The notes beneath the pieces are model-generated. The model was given only the letters and a program-made list of their open reading frames with translations, did no database searches and was not told where the DNA came from. A DNA stretch of 64,000 nt from Nitratireductor aestuarii (GTDB taxonomy: Bacteria > Pseudomonadota > Alphaproteobacteria > Rhizobiales > Rhizobiaceae): positions 34,999-98,998 of the forward strand of contig NZ_BMIF01000014.1 in NCBI RefSeq assembly GCF_014641695.1, read 5' to 3'. Positions within the stretch are counted from its first letter, which is position 1; each line of letters opens with the position of its first letter. Positions 41,659 to 50,343 of the stretch are shown here, piece after piece. The translations under genes and the position numbers were made by a program.

Positions 41659-43335
41659 TCAGGCTTCGGAAAGCCCGGCGGAGAAGCGACCGAGCGCATT
41701 GCGCGTGATCTGCTCGGTGAAGGCGTCGTGGCGGGTGAGGCCCATGATCCACTCGCAGGAGCCCGCGGTAAGCACCTCTCCCTTGCCCCGCTTCATGCTG
41801 ACAACCATGCCGGCACCGTATTGGAACTTCCGCCGTGCCTCGGCAAATTCACCCGGCGCAAGCTCTGCAAGCCCGTTCAGGTCACTGTCGCGGACGTAGT
41901 AGCGCGCGCCCTCCCCTTCGTGCTCGTATTCGAAGAGCACGGCCGGGCTCATCGCTAGGATCTCGATATTGTCGGGAACGCCCGGCGCCTCGACCGCATA
42001 GGGCAGCCCCTGGCGGAACGTGTAATCCAGGCCGTCGACCTCGTAGCCGAAAATCCCTGCCTCCGCACCGAAGACATCGCCGTAGCGCAGGTCCGTATCC
42101 TTGAAAGCCCAGTGCTCGGGCCGGTAGACGGTGAAGCCGCGCGAGCCGCGTGGCGCAAAGCCGCCCCAGCTGCCGTACATGCCGTGGCAGCCATTCACGC
42201 CGACGGTGGAGGCGCCCGGCCAGTTGACCGCTTCGCTTTCCCATGAGGCGGTAATCAGATGACGCTTGGCTGGATCATTGCGGACAGGATCCATGGAGGG
42301 AGCCTTGAACTTCCAGCAATGCTGCTCGCTGCCCTCGTTCTCAAGGCGGATCTGCCACAGGAAGTTGCCGCCCAGTCGCGCAAAGCCGCCGCCCTGCTCC
42401 ACGAAGTCTTCGACCTTCTTCCGCATGTCCCACGACCAGTATTCATCATGGCCTACGGTGACCAGACATGAATAGTTGTCGAGGATTTCCGGCCGATAAT
42501 GCAGATCGGTCTGAGTTATGATGTCGAAGTCCAGGCCTTCGCGTTCGGCCCATACCGCAAAATGGCGGTCGAACTGCGCCCAGCCCGCCGCGGCATAATA
42601 TTGCCCCCAGCCGCTGGAATAGCCCCACTCCTTGGAAGGGTAGCGCGGCGCATCGTTCATGTCGGGCAACCGCTCCACCGAGATGCGCGCCGCGCCTTTC
42701 GGCAGCCAGATCATGCCTCTGGTCCACGGACGCTTGAGGCTCAGGATCGGAGAACCCTCATTCTTGTTTGGACCCCAGGTGCCGAAATAGTGGTTGGCGC
42801 CGCCCCAGTCGTTATAGGCTGTCCATGTACCAGTCGCGAGCATGAGGAGAATGGAGCCGCGACGAGTCTCAGCCGTCGGGCGGACGACGACGAAATGATG
42901 CTGCACGAAGCGCTCGCCACTCTTCCGCAGGCAGGTGGAAACCACGCGGTAGAAGCCTGCCCGCAGGTCCTTCGGTATCTCCCATTTGTGCAGGACCGGC
43001 CAATCACAGCCGTCCATGTAGGCGGTCTCCGACGTCTTGGTGAACTCACCCGGCATGTCGAAGCTTTCGTGCACCATCTCCGGACGATAGCCGTCCCGGT
43101 AGATCTGCATCGACCATTTGTCTGCGGTGGTCGAGACATGGAACTCCACCGTCTCTCCCGGATCGTAGGAAATGCGGTCGGTGTAGACGAAAACTTCCGC
43201 CAGTTCCGGGTCTTCGCGAGGAAACTGGTAGCGATAGTCCGAGAGAAAATGCTCGTCGCCATATCCCTTGCGCACCGCCCAGGGCTTGATGGCGTGCGGC
43301 CCCATCTCAGGAAAGCGGAATTCCTTTTTCTCCAT
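41659..43335 (-). CDS. N,N-dimethylformamidase large-subunit-like amidohydrolase
   Basis: A 558-residue protein with a beta-rich N-terminal half and a C-terminal half like the catalytic region of dimethylformamidase beta subunit. TAYNDWGGANHY (Y174) and VGHDEYWS (H296, E298) match the Tyr and His-x-Glu iron ligands known in DMFase. It is shorter than the about 760-residue enzyme, and no gene for the small alpha subunit is adjacent. No signal peptide is seen. It is divergent from a polyamine-type importer, suggesting hydrolysis of an imported amide. Substrate unknown; many such homologues in rhizobia are unstudied. Confidence 0.78.
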   Translation of the reverse strand: MEKKEFRFPEMGPHAIKPWAVRKGYGDEHFLSDYRYQFPREDPELAEVFVYTDRISYDPGETVEFHVSTTADKWSMQIYRDGYRPEMVHESFDMPGEFTKTSETAYMDGCDWPVLHKWEIPKDLRAGFYRVVSTCLRKSGERFVQHHFVVVRPTAETRRGSILLMLATGTWTAYNDWGGANHYFGTWGPNKNEGSPILSLKRPWTRGMIWLPKGAARISVERLPDMNDAPRYPSKEWGYSSGWGQYYAAAGWAQFDRHFAVWAEREGLDFDIITQTDLHYRPEILDNYSCLVTVGHDEYWSWDMRKKVEDFVEQGGGFARLGGNFLWQIRLENEGSEQHCWKFKAPSMDPVRNDPAKRHLITASWESEAVNWPGASTVGVNGCHGMYGSWGGFAPRGSRGFTVYRPEHWAFKDTDLRYGDVFGAEAGIFGYEVDGLDYTFRQGLPYAVEAPGVPDNIEILAMSPAVLFEYEHEGEGARYYVRDSDLNGLAELAPGEFAEARRKFQYGAGMVVSMKRGKGEVLTAGSCEWIMGLTRHDAFTEQITRNALGRFSAGLSEA

Positions 43336-43589
43336 AATCGTCTACTCTCCTCACCATGTGTCCGTGCGGTCTGACGGGCTGGTCCCATCCGCATGGCAAT
43401 CTCGAACGGGACCTGCATACTGTCAAGCGCGATTAGTCATATGTTCTTCGACTATCGCGGCTGGTTCCTGGGCTCCTGAGCGCGCGATTAGAGGCTATTG
43501 CCACAATATTCCACACCTTAATCAAAATACTTGAGCTTTCTGATATATCGTGTAGCGTTCACGTTCAGGAGCGGTAGAGGGAGTAGTGC
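43336..43589. promoter_or_regulatory. Divergent promoter region
   Basis: The 254-base gap between the DMFase-like gene and the polyamine-type operon holds a direct repeat GCGCGATTAG at 43427-43436 and 43482-43491, 55 bases apart (about five helical turns), which could be paired regulator sites. No gene or RNA is recognised. Confidence 0.35.
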
Positions 43590-44687
43590 ATGGCAGTCGA
43601 AGCAGCACCGCAATCACGAGGCGCTTCGATCGAGATCGAGCACCTCGACAAGTATTTCGGTGCCGTAAGGGCGGTTGACGACGTTTCACTATCGATAGCA
43701 GCAGGAGAATTCATCGCCCTGCTGGGGCCGAGTGGTTCGGGAAAGTCGACCATCCTGATGAGTCTTGCAGGGTTCGAAAGACCCACAGGAGGCCGGATTC
43801 TCATCGACGGCCAGGACTGCACCTATCTTCCTCCCTACAAGCGCAACATCGGGATGGTGTTTCAGCACTATACGCTGTTCCCGCACCTGAGCGTGATGGA
43901 CAATGTGGCGTTCCCGCTCAAAATGCGTGGGATCTCCAAGGCTGAACGGCGGCGGCAGGCGGAAGCCGCGCTGGAGACCGTCCGCCTCGCCGGATACGGT
44001 CAGCGCATGCCGAAGCAGCTTTCCGGAGGGCAGCAGCAGCGCGTGGCGCTTGCGCGGGCCATCGTATACCGCCCCCGCGTGCTGCTGATGGACGAACCAC
44101 TCTCCGCACTCGACAAGAACCTGCGCGAGGAAATGCAGCTTGAGATCAAGCGGCTGCATTCCGAGCTGGGTCTCACCGTCGTTTTCGTTACGCACGATCA
44201 GAGCGAAGCCCTGACAATGGCCGACCGCATCGCCATCCTCAAATCGGGCCGTTTGCAGCAGGTTTCCCCCGCACGCGAACTCTACGAACGCCCCTCGAAC
44301 CTGTTTACTGCGAGCTTCATTGGCGAAATGAACATGCTGCCGGCCGAATGGGACGGCCGCACGGCTAGCCTGCCCGGCGGAGGGGTTATGGAAGTCGGTG
44401 CGAAGTCCATGATCGACCCCGTGGGCCCCGGCAAGTCGGTCCTCGCGATACGCCCCGAGAGGCTCTCCATCGCGGCGCCGGACAGCGCCGGCTCCTGGCC
44501 GGCCACGGTTTGCGATGTCATCTACGCGGGCGCCGGTACGCTGGTGATCGCGGAAATGCCTGGGGGAACCGAGGTGCGTGTCCGGCTACCCAGCAACGCC
44601 GTGGGTTCTCTCTCCCGGGGAGAGGCCATAGGGCTCACCTGCCCACCCGATGCTGCCCTGCTCTACAGCGCGGAGCAGGCCACATGA
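43590..44687 (+). CDS. Polyamine-type ABC ATPase (PotA-like)
   Basis: A 365-residue ATPase with Walker A GPSGSGKST, signature LSGGQQQRV, Walker B LLMDEPLSALD and C-terminal TOBE segment (about 280-360). GAGGGAG precedes the ATG. It heads a PotA-PotB-PotC-PotD order operon with four-base overlaps. Cargo of this family includes spermidine, putrescine and other cationic or small organic solutes. Confidence 0.9.
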   Translation: MAVEAAPQSRGASIEIEHLDKYFGAVRAVDDVSLSIAAGEFIALLGPSGSGKSTILMSLAGFERPTGGRILIDGQDCTYLPPYKRNIGMVFQHYTLFPHLSVMDNVAFPLKMRGISKAERRRQAEAALETVRLAGYGQRMPKQLSGGQQQRVALARAIVYRPRVLLMDEPLSALDKNLREEMQLEIKRLHSELGLTVVFVTHDQSEALTMADRIAILKSGRLQQVSPARELYERPSNLFTASFIGEMNMLPAEWDGRTASLPGGGVMEVGAKSMIDPVGPGKSVLAIRPERLSIAAPDSAGSWPATVCDVIYAGAGTLVIAEMPGGTEVRVRLPSNAVGSLSRGEAIGLTCPPDAALLYSAEQAT

Positions 44688-45553
44688 GCGCGGCGGGCTT
44701 CTTTGAGGCTGATGGCCGCCGCCTCTCGCGGGGCGGCATCATGCTTCTCATGGCGCCCTTCTTCGCGCTCATCCTCTTTGCCTTTCTCTATCCGCTCCTG
44801 AGCCTCATCTCGATCTCCTTTCTGGAGCCTGCGCCGACGCTGGACAATTACCAGCGTGTGTTCGAGAACCCGGTCTACGCCCGCGTGCTGATGCGCACGC
44901 TGCGGATTGCCGTCCTGGTCACCCTCCTGTCTCTCGCCCTTTCCTTTCCGGTTGCACTCGCCATGGCTCACGCCCGGGGTCCGAAGGCAGTCTTTCTGGC
45001 TGCTTGCGTGCTGCTGCCCTTCTGGTCATCCGTGCTGGTGCGCACCGCCGCCTGGGCCGTGCTGCTGCAGCGCAACGGCCTGATCAATCAGGGACTGCAG
45101 GCGATTGGCCTGACCTCGGAACCATTGCGTCTCCTCTACACCCAGGGCGCTGTGGTCATTGCCATGACGCACGTGCTTATGCCGTTCATGGTCCTGCCCA
45201 TCTACGGCGCCTTGCGGAACATCCCGCCCGACTATGGCCGTGCGGCGGCGATTTGCGGAGCGGGACCATTGCGCGCCTTCTGGGAGGTGACACTCCCGAT
45301 CGCAATGCCCGGCGTCATCGGCGGATCGATCCTCGTCTTCCTCACCGCGCTCGGCTTCTTCATCACGCCAGCGCTGCTCGGCTCGCCGCAGGAAATGATG
45401 ATCGCAACATTGATCTCACAGCAGATGCGCGAAATCCTCGACTGGCCGTTCGCCGCTGCGCTGGTGGGGGTGCTGACGCTCTTCGTCACCGCCGTGACGC
45501 TCGCCTTCAGCCGCGTGTTCCGCTTCGACCGCATGATGGGAGGGCATACATGA
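44684..45553 (+). CDS. Polyamine-type ABC permease (PotB-like)
   Basis: A 289-residue permease with six hydrophobic segments and the EAA loop GRAAAICGAGPLRAFWEVTLP. ATG 44684 overlaps the ATPase stop as ATGA and starts just before the first membrane segment; the longer upstream frame is the shadow of potA. Pairs with the PotC-like subunit. Confidence 0.9.
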   Translation: MSAAGFFEADGRRLSRGGIMLLMAPFFALILFAFLYPLLSLISISFLEPAPTLDNYQRVFENPVYARVLMRTLRIAVLVTLLSLALSFPVALAMAHARGPKAVFLAACVLLPFWSSVLVRTAAWAVLLQRNGLINQGLQAIGLTSEPLRLLYTQGAVVIAMTHVLMPFMVLPIYGALRNIPPDYGRAAAICGAGPLRAFWEVTLPIAMPGVIGGSILVFLTALGFFITPALLGSPQEMMIATLISQQMREILDWPFAAALVGVLTLFVTAVTLAFSRVFRFDRMMGGHT

Positions 45554-46350
45554 ACGCCCGAACGCTGCTGCTCAACGCCTATGTCTATGCGGTTCTCGCC
45601 TTCATCCTGGTGCCGATCCTGATCATCCTGCCGATGGCGTTCAGCGAGACGCAGTATCTCACCTTCCCGCCCCAGGGTTTCACGCTGCGATGGTTTGAGG
45701 AGTTCTTCAACAACCGGCGCTGGATGGACGCGACATGGTTCTCGCTCAGGATTGCAGCGCTAACCGCCGTCAGCACGGCCATCATCGGCACGATGGCAAC
45801 CTATGCGCTCGTGAGGGGAGCAGGCAGCCTCGGCACGATCTTCCAGGCCCTTCTCATCGGTCCCATCGTGGTACCGCACATTGCGCTCGCCGTTGCCCTC
45901 TACCTGTTCTTCCAGCAATCCGGGCTGTCAGGCACAACCATCGGCTATGTGCTGGCGCATACGATCATCGCCCTGCCCTTCACCGTTTTCACGGTGTCCG
46001 CGGCGCTGAGCAGTGTCGATCCGGCCCTTGAGGATGCCGCGATGAGTTGCGGCGCAACGCGGTTCACGGCCTTCCGCCTGATCACGCTGCCCATCATCCT
46101 TCCGAATGTGATTTCGGGAGCCCTTTTTGCCTTTATCATCTCGTTCGATGAGCCCGTCATCGCCTTCTTCCTGGCAGGTATCCGCGACAAGACGCTGCCG
46201 CGGATGATGTTCGATGACATCGAGCAGAACCTTACGCCGGTGATCCCGGCGATTGCCGTGCTCCTGACGGTGCTTTCGATATCGGTGCTGCTCGGGGCAG
46301 CCATCCTCCGACGAATTGCTGCCCGAAATGCAGTGACGGTGGACACCTAA
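45550..46350 (+). CDS. Polyamine-type ABC permease (PotC-like)
   Basis: A 266-residue permease of six segments with EAA loop EDAAMSCGATRFTAFRLITLP. ATG 45550 overlaps the potB-like stop by four bases. It is followed after 32 bases by the binding-protein gene with its own AGAGGAG site. Confidence 0.9.
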   Translation: MNARTLLLNAYVYAVLAFILVPILIILPMAFSETQYLTFPPQGFTLRWFEEFFNNRRWMDATWFSLRIAALTAVSTAIIGTMATYALVRGAGSLGTIFQALLIGPIVVPHIALAVALYLFFQQSGLSGTTIGYVLAHTIIALPFTVFTVSAALSSVDPALEDAAMSCGATRFTAFRLITLPIILPNVISGALFAFIISFDEPVIAFFLAGIRDKTLPRMMFDDIEQNLTPVIPAIAVLLTVLSISVLLGAAILRRIAARNAVTVDT

Positions 46351-46382
46351 ACCAAACAGGGGATGCAAGAGAGGAGAACAAC

Positions 46383-47432
46383 ATGCGTGGACGAAAGCAT
46401 ATTCAGGCGCTGATCGGCGCCACACTATTGGCAGGCATTGCCCTGCCCTCAATGGCTGACGAGATCGTCATTGCGACGACCGGCGGTCTGATGCGCAACG
46501 TGCTCGAAGAGCAGATGTACATCCCGTTCAAGGAGAAAACCGGCACCGAGGTGATCCCCTTCGACATCGAGGTTCCGGACCAGTGGGCGCGTGCCGAAGG
46601 CATGGTCCGCACCGGCAATGTCGAGTTCGACATTGTCACCGCAACCGGCCCGGACCTCGTCGACAAGGCTGACATCCTGCTCGACATCCCATGCGACAAG
46701 CTTGAAAACGTCGTCAAAGAAGCGCTACCCGGCGCCTGCCAGCCGAAGGGCGTGGCGCGCACCACCGGCGGCATGGTGCTGACCTACAACGCAGAAGTGT
46801 TCAAGGACAAGCAGCCTGCTTCCTGGGCTGACTTCTGGGATGTCGAAAACTTCCCCGGACCGCGCGGCCTTCCGGATACGGGCGACCGTGACTGGTGGCT
46901 TCCGGCGATTGCGCTCGTTGCAGATGGCGTTCCCAAGGACCAGCTGTTCCCGATGGATATCGACCGCGCCTACAAGAAGCTCGACGAGATCCGTCCGCAT
47001 ATCGCCGTGTGGTGGAAGACCGGCAATCAGGTCCAGCAAATCATGCGCGACAACGAGGTCGTCATGACCATGTCCTATTCGGGCCGGTCGCTCGCCACCA
47101 TCAAGGACGGTGCACCATTTGCCATGGCCTGGGATGGCGCAATCCGCGACACGGGCTACTTCGCCATTCTGAAGAATTCACCCAATCCTGAAGGTGCGCT
47201 CGCCTTCATCGACTTCTTCTACGGCAATTCTGAAGGGCACCCGACGTTCATCAGCACTGTCGGTTACGCAACCTCGTCCAAGTCGGGCCTGGCGCAGCTG
47301 CCCGAGGAGGAACAGAAGCTCTACGCAACCTACGCGCCAAACTACGAGCTTCTCGTTGATCCCGACTTCAAGTGGATCGGCGAGAACCGCGACATGCTGC
47401 GTGAGCGCTGGACGAACTGGCTCGCCCAGTAA
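46383..47432 (+). CDS. Polyamine-type ABC periplasmic binding protein (PotD-like)
   Basis: A 349-residue binding protein with signal peptide 1-23 (ending SMADE) and mature IVIATTGGLMRNVLEEQMYIPF. ASWADFWDVENFPGPRGL is the typical spermidine/putrescine-binding-like segment. It closes the operon, unusual only in that the binding protein is last, and a hairpin follows. The DMFase-like enzyme divergent to it suggests an amide or amine ligand rather than a classical polyamine. Confidence 0.88.
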   Translation: MRGRKHIQALIGATLLAGIALPSMADEIVIATTGGLMRNVLEEQMYIPFKEKTGTEVIPFDIEVPDQWARAEGMVRTGNVEFDIVTATGPDLVDKADILLDIPCDKLENVVKEALPGACQPKGVARTTGGMVLTYNAEVFKDKQPASWADFWDVENFPGPRGLPDTGDRDWWLPAIALVADGVPKDQLFPMDIDRAYKKLDEIRPHIAVWWKTGNQVQQIMRDNEVVMTMSYSGRSLATIKDGAPFAMAWDGAIRDTGYFAILKNSPNPEGALAFIDFFYGNSEGHPTFISTVGYATSSKSGLAQLPEEEQKLYATYAPNYELLVDPDFKWIGENRDMLRERWTNWLAQ

Positions 47433-47443
47433 GCGAAGCTACA

Positions 47444-47472
47444 GGCCGGGCAATGCCCGGCCGAAGCCTTTT
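47444..47472. terminator. Terminator between convergent genes
   Basis: GGCCGGGC (47444-47451) and GCCCGGCC (47455-47462) form a perfect stem with a 3-base loop, and TTTT follows at 47469 on the plus strand. It serves the PotD-like gene and may also stop the opposing shikimate-dehydrogenase-like gene. Confidence 0.8.
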
Positions 47473-47476
47473 CAGC

Positions 47477-48280
47477 TCATAGCAGTTCGAGGAATTTTGC
47501 GACGAGCGCCGGCTGCGGTTCCATCATCGCCTTTCCGGGGATCGTCTTGCAGCCCTTCGTTGCGGCTGTCTCCAGCAGCTTTGTCACCGCCGGTTGCATC
47601 ACCACTTCCGCAACGACCGCCTCTGGCACGATGAGGTGTTCGGGGACAGGACGCGGGTCACCCTCCTCCATGCCGAGGGCCGTTGCATTGACAATCATGT
47701 CGAACTGGCCGGCTTGAAGGCCATCAAAACCGGCAAGAGCATTGACCCGGACGCCGGGGAAGCGGTTGCTCAACTCGCCGCCAAGCCTTGCAGCTTTCTG
47801 AAGATCCCGATTGACGAGCGTGATGGACGCACAGCCCTCCGCTGCCACCGCGTGCGCAATGGCCTTGCCAACGCCTCCGGCGCCAGCCTGCAAGATTCGC
47901 TTTCCCTTGGCCTCAATGCCCTCAGCGCGCAGTCCGACGACGAAGCCTGCGCCATCGACATTGTGACCGAGCAGCCGGCCATCCGGAAAGCGGCGCACGA
48001 AGTTCACGGCGCCCATTGCCTGCGCTTCCGGCGTGACATCATCAAGGTACCGCGCGATCTCCGTCTTGTGCGGGATCGTGACGCCAAAGCCGATGACGTT
48101 TTTCAGGCATCGTATCGTCTGCACCGCCATCTTCAGGTCTTCCGGAGCGATCGAAAGCGGCGATACCGCTACGTCGAGTCCTTCGCGCTCAAATGCCTGG
48201 TTGAGGACATCGGAGCCGACGATGTGGCCCACCGCATCGGCCAGGATGAACATGATCCGTGTTTGACCCGTAATGCGCAT
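47477..48280 (-). CDS. Shikimate dehydrogenase-like protein with altered substrate site
   Basis: A 267-residue AroE-fold oxidoreductase. The catalytic lysine K72 (VTIPHK), N93 (GAVNF) and D109 (HNVDG) are present, and the NADP loop is GAGGVG at 133-138. The two serines that hold the shikimate carboxylate (usual form SHSxSP) are replaced: this protein has DAVGHIVGSDVLN at 15-27. It follows the OtnC-like aldolase gene by 9 bases in the same operon, so it is not a housekeeping aroE. Expected reaction is NAD(P)-linked oxidation of a small hydroxy acid. Confidence 0.78.
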   Translation of the reverse strand: MRITGQTRIMFILADAVGHIVGSDVLNQAFEREGLDVAVSPLSIAPEDLKMAVQTIRCLKNVIGFGVTIPHKTEIARYLDDVTPEAQAMGAVNFVRRFPDGRLLGHNVDGAGFVVGLRAEGIEAKGKRILQAGAGGVGKAIAHAVAAEGCASITLVNRDLQKAARLGGELSNRFPGVRVNALAGFDGLQAGQFDMIVNATALGMEEGDPRPVPEHLIVPEAVVAEVVMQPAVTKLLETAATKGCKTIPGKAMMEPQPALVAKFLELL

Positions 48281-48289
48281 GGCGGCTCC

Positions 48290-48937
48290 TCAGGCAGGCA
48301 GCGGAATGAGGCCGTAGTTGCGGTAGCGCTCCGCCACCTCGGCCATCTCGGTTTCGTTGAGCAGCACCGGTCCACCGGCCTGCAGCGCCAATAGATACTG
48401 TCGCGCGAGCGTCTCCAGCTTTACTGCCAGGTCCAAAGCATGCTGCAGATCCTTACCCATGACGATCATGCCGTGGTTGGCGAGGAGACAGGCGAAATGA
48501 CCTTCCAGCGCCTCCAGCGCGGCATCCGCCAGGCGGCTCGATCCGAAAGGCTCGTAACGCGAGCACGGGATCGTGCTCCCGCCGAAGCTTGCGATCATGT
48601 AGTGGAAGGGCGGGATGGGCTTGCGCAGACACGAGAGCGCCACGCAACTGTCGGCATGCGTATGAACGACGGCATTGGCCTCCGGTCTCGTCTTCAGGAT
48701 CTGCGTGTGGAAACACCATTCGCTCGACGGTTTGCCGGGGCCGCGCACTTCGCCCTCAAGCGAAATATCCACGATTGAATCGGGCTTCAGCCAGCTCGAC
48801 CGACCTCCGGTCGGCGTGATGAGAGCGCCGTCGCCGTTGCGGACGCTCACATTGCCCGTCGAACCTTGGTTCAGACCCTTTTCCTCGAGGAACCGCACCG
48901 CATCCACGATCGCGCCACGCGTCTGGTCCGCATCCAT
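48290..48937 (-). CDS. otnC: Class II aldolase (3-oxo-tetronate 4-phosphate decarboxylase-like)
   Basis: A 215-residue AraD/FucA-type aldolase. Zn ligands H92 and H94 (VVHTHADS) and H155 (NHGMI), and E73 (SSEWCFH), are present. With a divergent DUF1537 kinase, the pair matches the OtnC-OtnK step of tetronate catabolism (3-oxo-tetronate to its 4-phosphate, then decarboxylation to dihydroxyacetone phosphate). ATG 48937 with GGGAGGA is preferred over 48958. A fuculose-phosphate-type aldolase is an alternative. Confidence 0.75.
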   Translation of the reverse strand: MDADQTRGAIVDAVRFLEEKGLNQGSTGNVSVRNGDGALITPTGGRSSWLKPDSIVDISLEGEVRGPGKPSSEWCFHTQILKTRPEANAVVHTHADSCVALSCLRKPIPPFHYMIASFGGSTIPCSRYEPFGSSRLADAALEALEGHFACLLANHGMIVMGKDLQHALDLAVKLETLARQYLLALQAGGPVLLNETEMAEVAERYRNYGLIPLPA

Positions 48938-49045
48938 CCAATCCTCCCACATCCGCATCTGTTGAAAAAGATTTCGATTAGGTCATCCTGATCTTGCACG
49001 CATTATGCTAGAGTTCAACGGAAGTTGCGCCTATCGTCAGAAGTA

Positions 49046-49055
49046 TATTCGAATA
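49046..49055. promoter_or_regulatory. Possible TetR operator
   Basis: TATTCGAATA is a 10-base palindrome 22 bases before the otnK-like start, in the divergent region shared with otnC. The only local regulator is the TetR gene downstream of the kinase. Confidence 0.3.
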
Positions 49056-49077
49056 ATCTCGTTTTTGGGGAGGACGC

Positions 49078-50331
49078 ATGCCGGCGTTGGGGATCATAGC
49101 GGACGACTTCACCGGGGGGCTGATGATCGCGGGCTATATCGAAGCTGCGGGGATCGAATGTCCGGTGGTGTTCGACACCGACTGCCTTGGCGATGCCCTG
49201 GACGCGCCGGTGGTGATCGTAGCGACCAGGACCCGTCTTGCGCCAGCGGCTGAGGCCATCGCGGAAGTAAGCAGGATTGCCGACCTGTTTGATCGGGGCG
49301 GCGTCGAACGCATCGCCTACAAGGTCTGCGCCAGCTTTGACTCGACCGATGACGGCAACATCGGGCCAGTGGCTGATCTGCTTGCGGAACGCTATAACCT
49401 TTCGCAGCTTCTGTTGAGCGCAGGTTTCCCCCGTTTCAATTCCACCGTGCATCAGGGGTATCTGTTCTACAGGAGCCGCCTGGTTTCGGAGTCGATCAAG
49501 CGCTTTGATCCGCTTACGCCCATGTCCGATCCGGACATGGTTCGCACCCTGTCGCGGCAGACCCGGGAAAAGGTTGGGCTGCTCAACCATGGCGCCCTGC
49601 TCGCCGGTAGCGATGCTTCACTCTCTGTTCTGGCCGAGCTCGCCGCGCAGGGAACGCGCTACGTCCTGATGGACTGTTCGGATGATGCCGATGCTGCCGC
49701 AGGTGCTGCCCTGGCCGTTGAACACCGCGCAACCATCGGCAGTGATGCGCACATTATCGAAGTGGCGAAGCTGGCAGCCCGCGATGTGAAGGGCGCGCGG
49801 CCTCCCTTGCCTGATCACGCAAAGGGTCCTGCGGCAGTGATCGTTGGCAGCGTGGGACCGGTGGCCACGACCCATCTCGCCGTTTTTGGGGAAAGCTATC
49901 CCGTCCATCGGATCGACCTTCTGGACCCGCGTTCCGAAGAGGCCATCGCCAACGATCTGGTGGGACAGATCCGCGACGAGATCGACGTGCGTCCCTTCGC
50001 GGTGGCGACCGCAACCGGGCCGGACGATGTCGAGCGCGCCCAGGCAGCCCATGGTCCGCTCAAGGCCGCCCGGCGTGCGGAACGCATTCTGTCTCTCGTG
50101 GCAGCCCGCCTGGCTGAACTGGGGATTACCCGTTTCGTTGTGTCTGGCGGAGAAACATCCGGCGCGGTGGTGGAAGCGCTCGGGATTGGTCAGGTGCGCG
50201 CGCTTCCGGAAAACGAGCTCGGCACGGGCTTCTGCATCGCAGACAGCCCCCGAGAGCTTTCGCTCTATCTGAAGCCTGGCAAGCTTGGCGTCGATGACAT
50301 ATTGCTTCGCGCCATTGACGCTATGGCGTAG
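49078..50331 (+). CDS. otnK: DUF1537 four-carbon acid-sugar kinase (3-oxo-tetronate kinase-like)
   Basis: A 417-residue kinase with IADDFTGG at 7-14, LLSAGFPRFNSTVHQGY in the substrate domain and SGGETSGAVVEALG in the nucleotide domain. Divergent from an OtnC-like aldolase gene, it fits phosphorylation of 3-oxo-tetronate from threonate or erythronate. No LtnD-type dehydrogenase or OtnI isomerase is present in the window; the AroE-like protein could be the dehydrogenase. GGGGAGG precedes the ATG. Confidence 0.75.
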   Translation: MPALGIIADDFTGGLMIAGYIEAAGIECPVVFDTDCLGDALDAPVVIVATRTRLAPAAEAIAEVSRIADLFDRGGVERIAYKVCASFDSTDDGNIGPVADLLAERYNLSQLLLSAGFPRFNSTVHQGYLFYRSRLVSESIKRFDPLTPMSDPDMVRTLSRQTREKVGLLNHGALLAGSDASLSVLAELAAQGTRYVLMDCSDDADAAAGAALAVEHRATIGSDAHIIEVAKLAARDVKGARPPLPDHAKGPAAVIVGSVGPVATTHLAVFGESYPVHRIDLLDPRSEEAIANDLVGQIRDEIDVRPFAVATATGPDDVERAQAAHGPLKAARRAERILSLVAARLAELGITRFVVSGGETSGAVVEALGIGQVRALPENELGTGFCIADSPRELSLYLKPGKLGVDDILLRAIDAMA

Positions 50332-50343
50332 CGAGCTGAAAGC

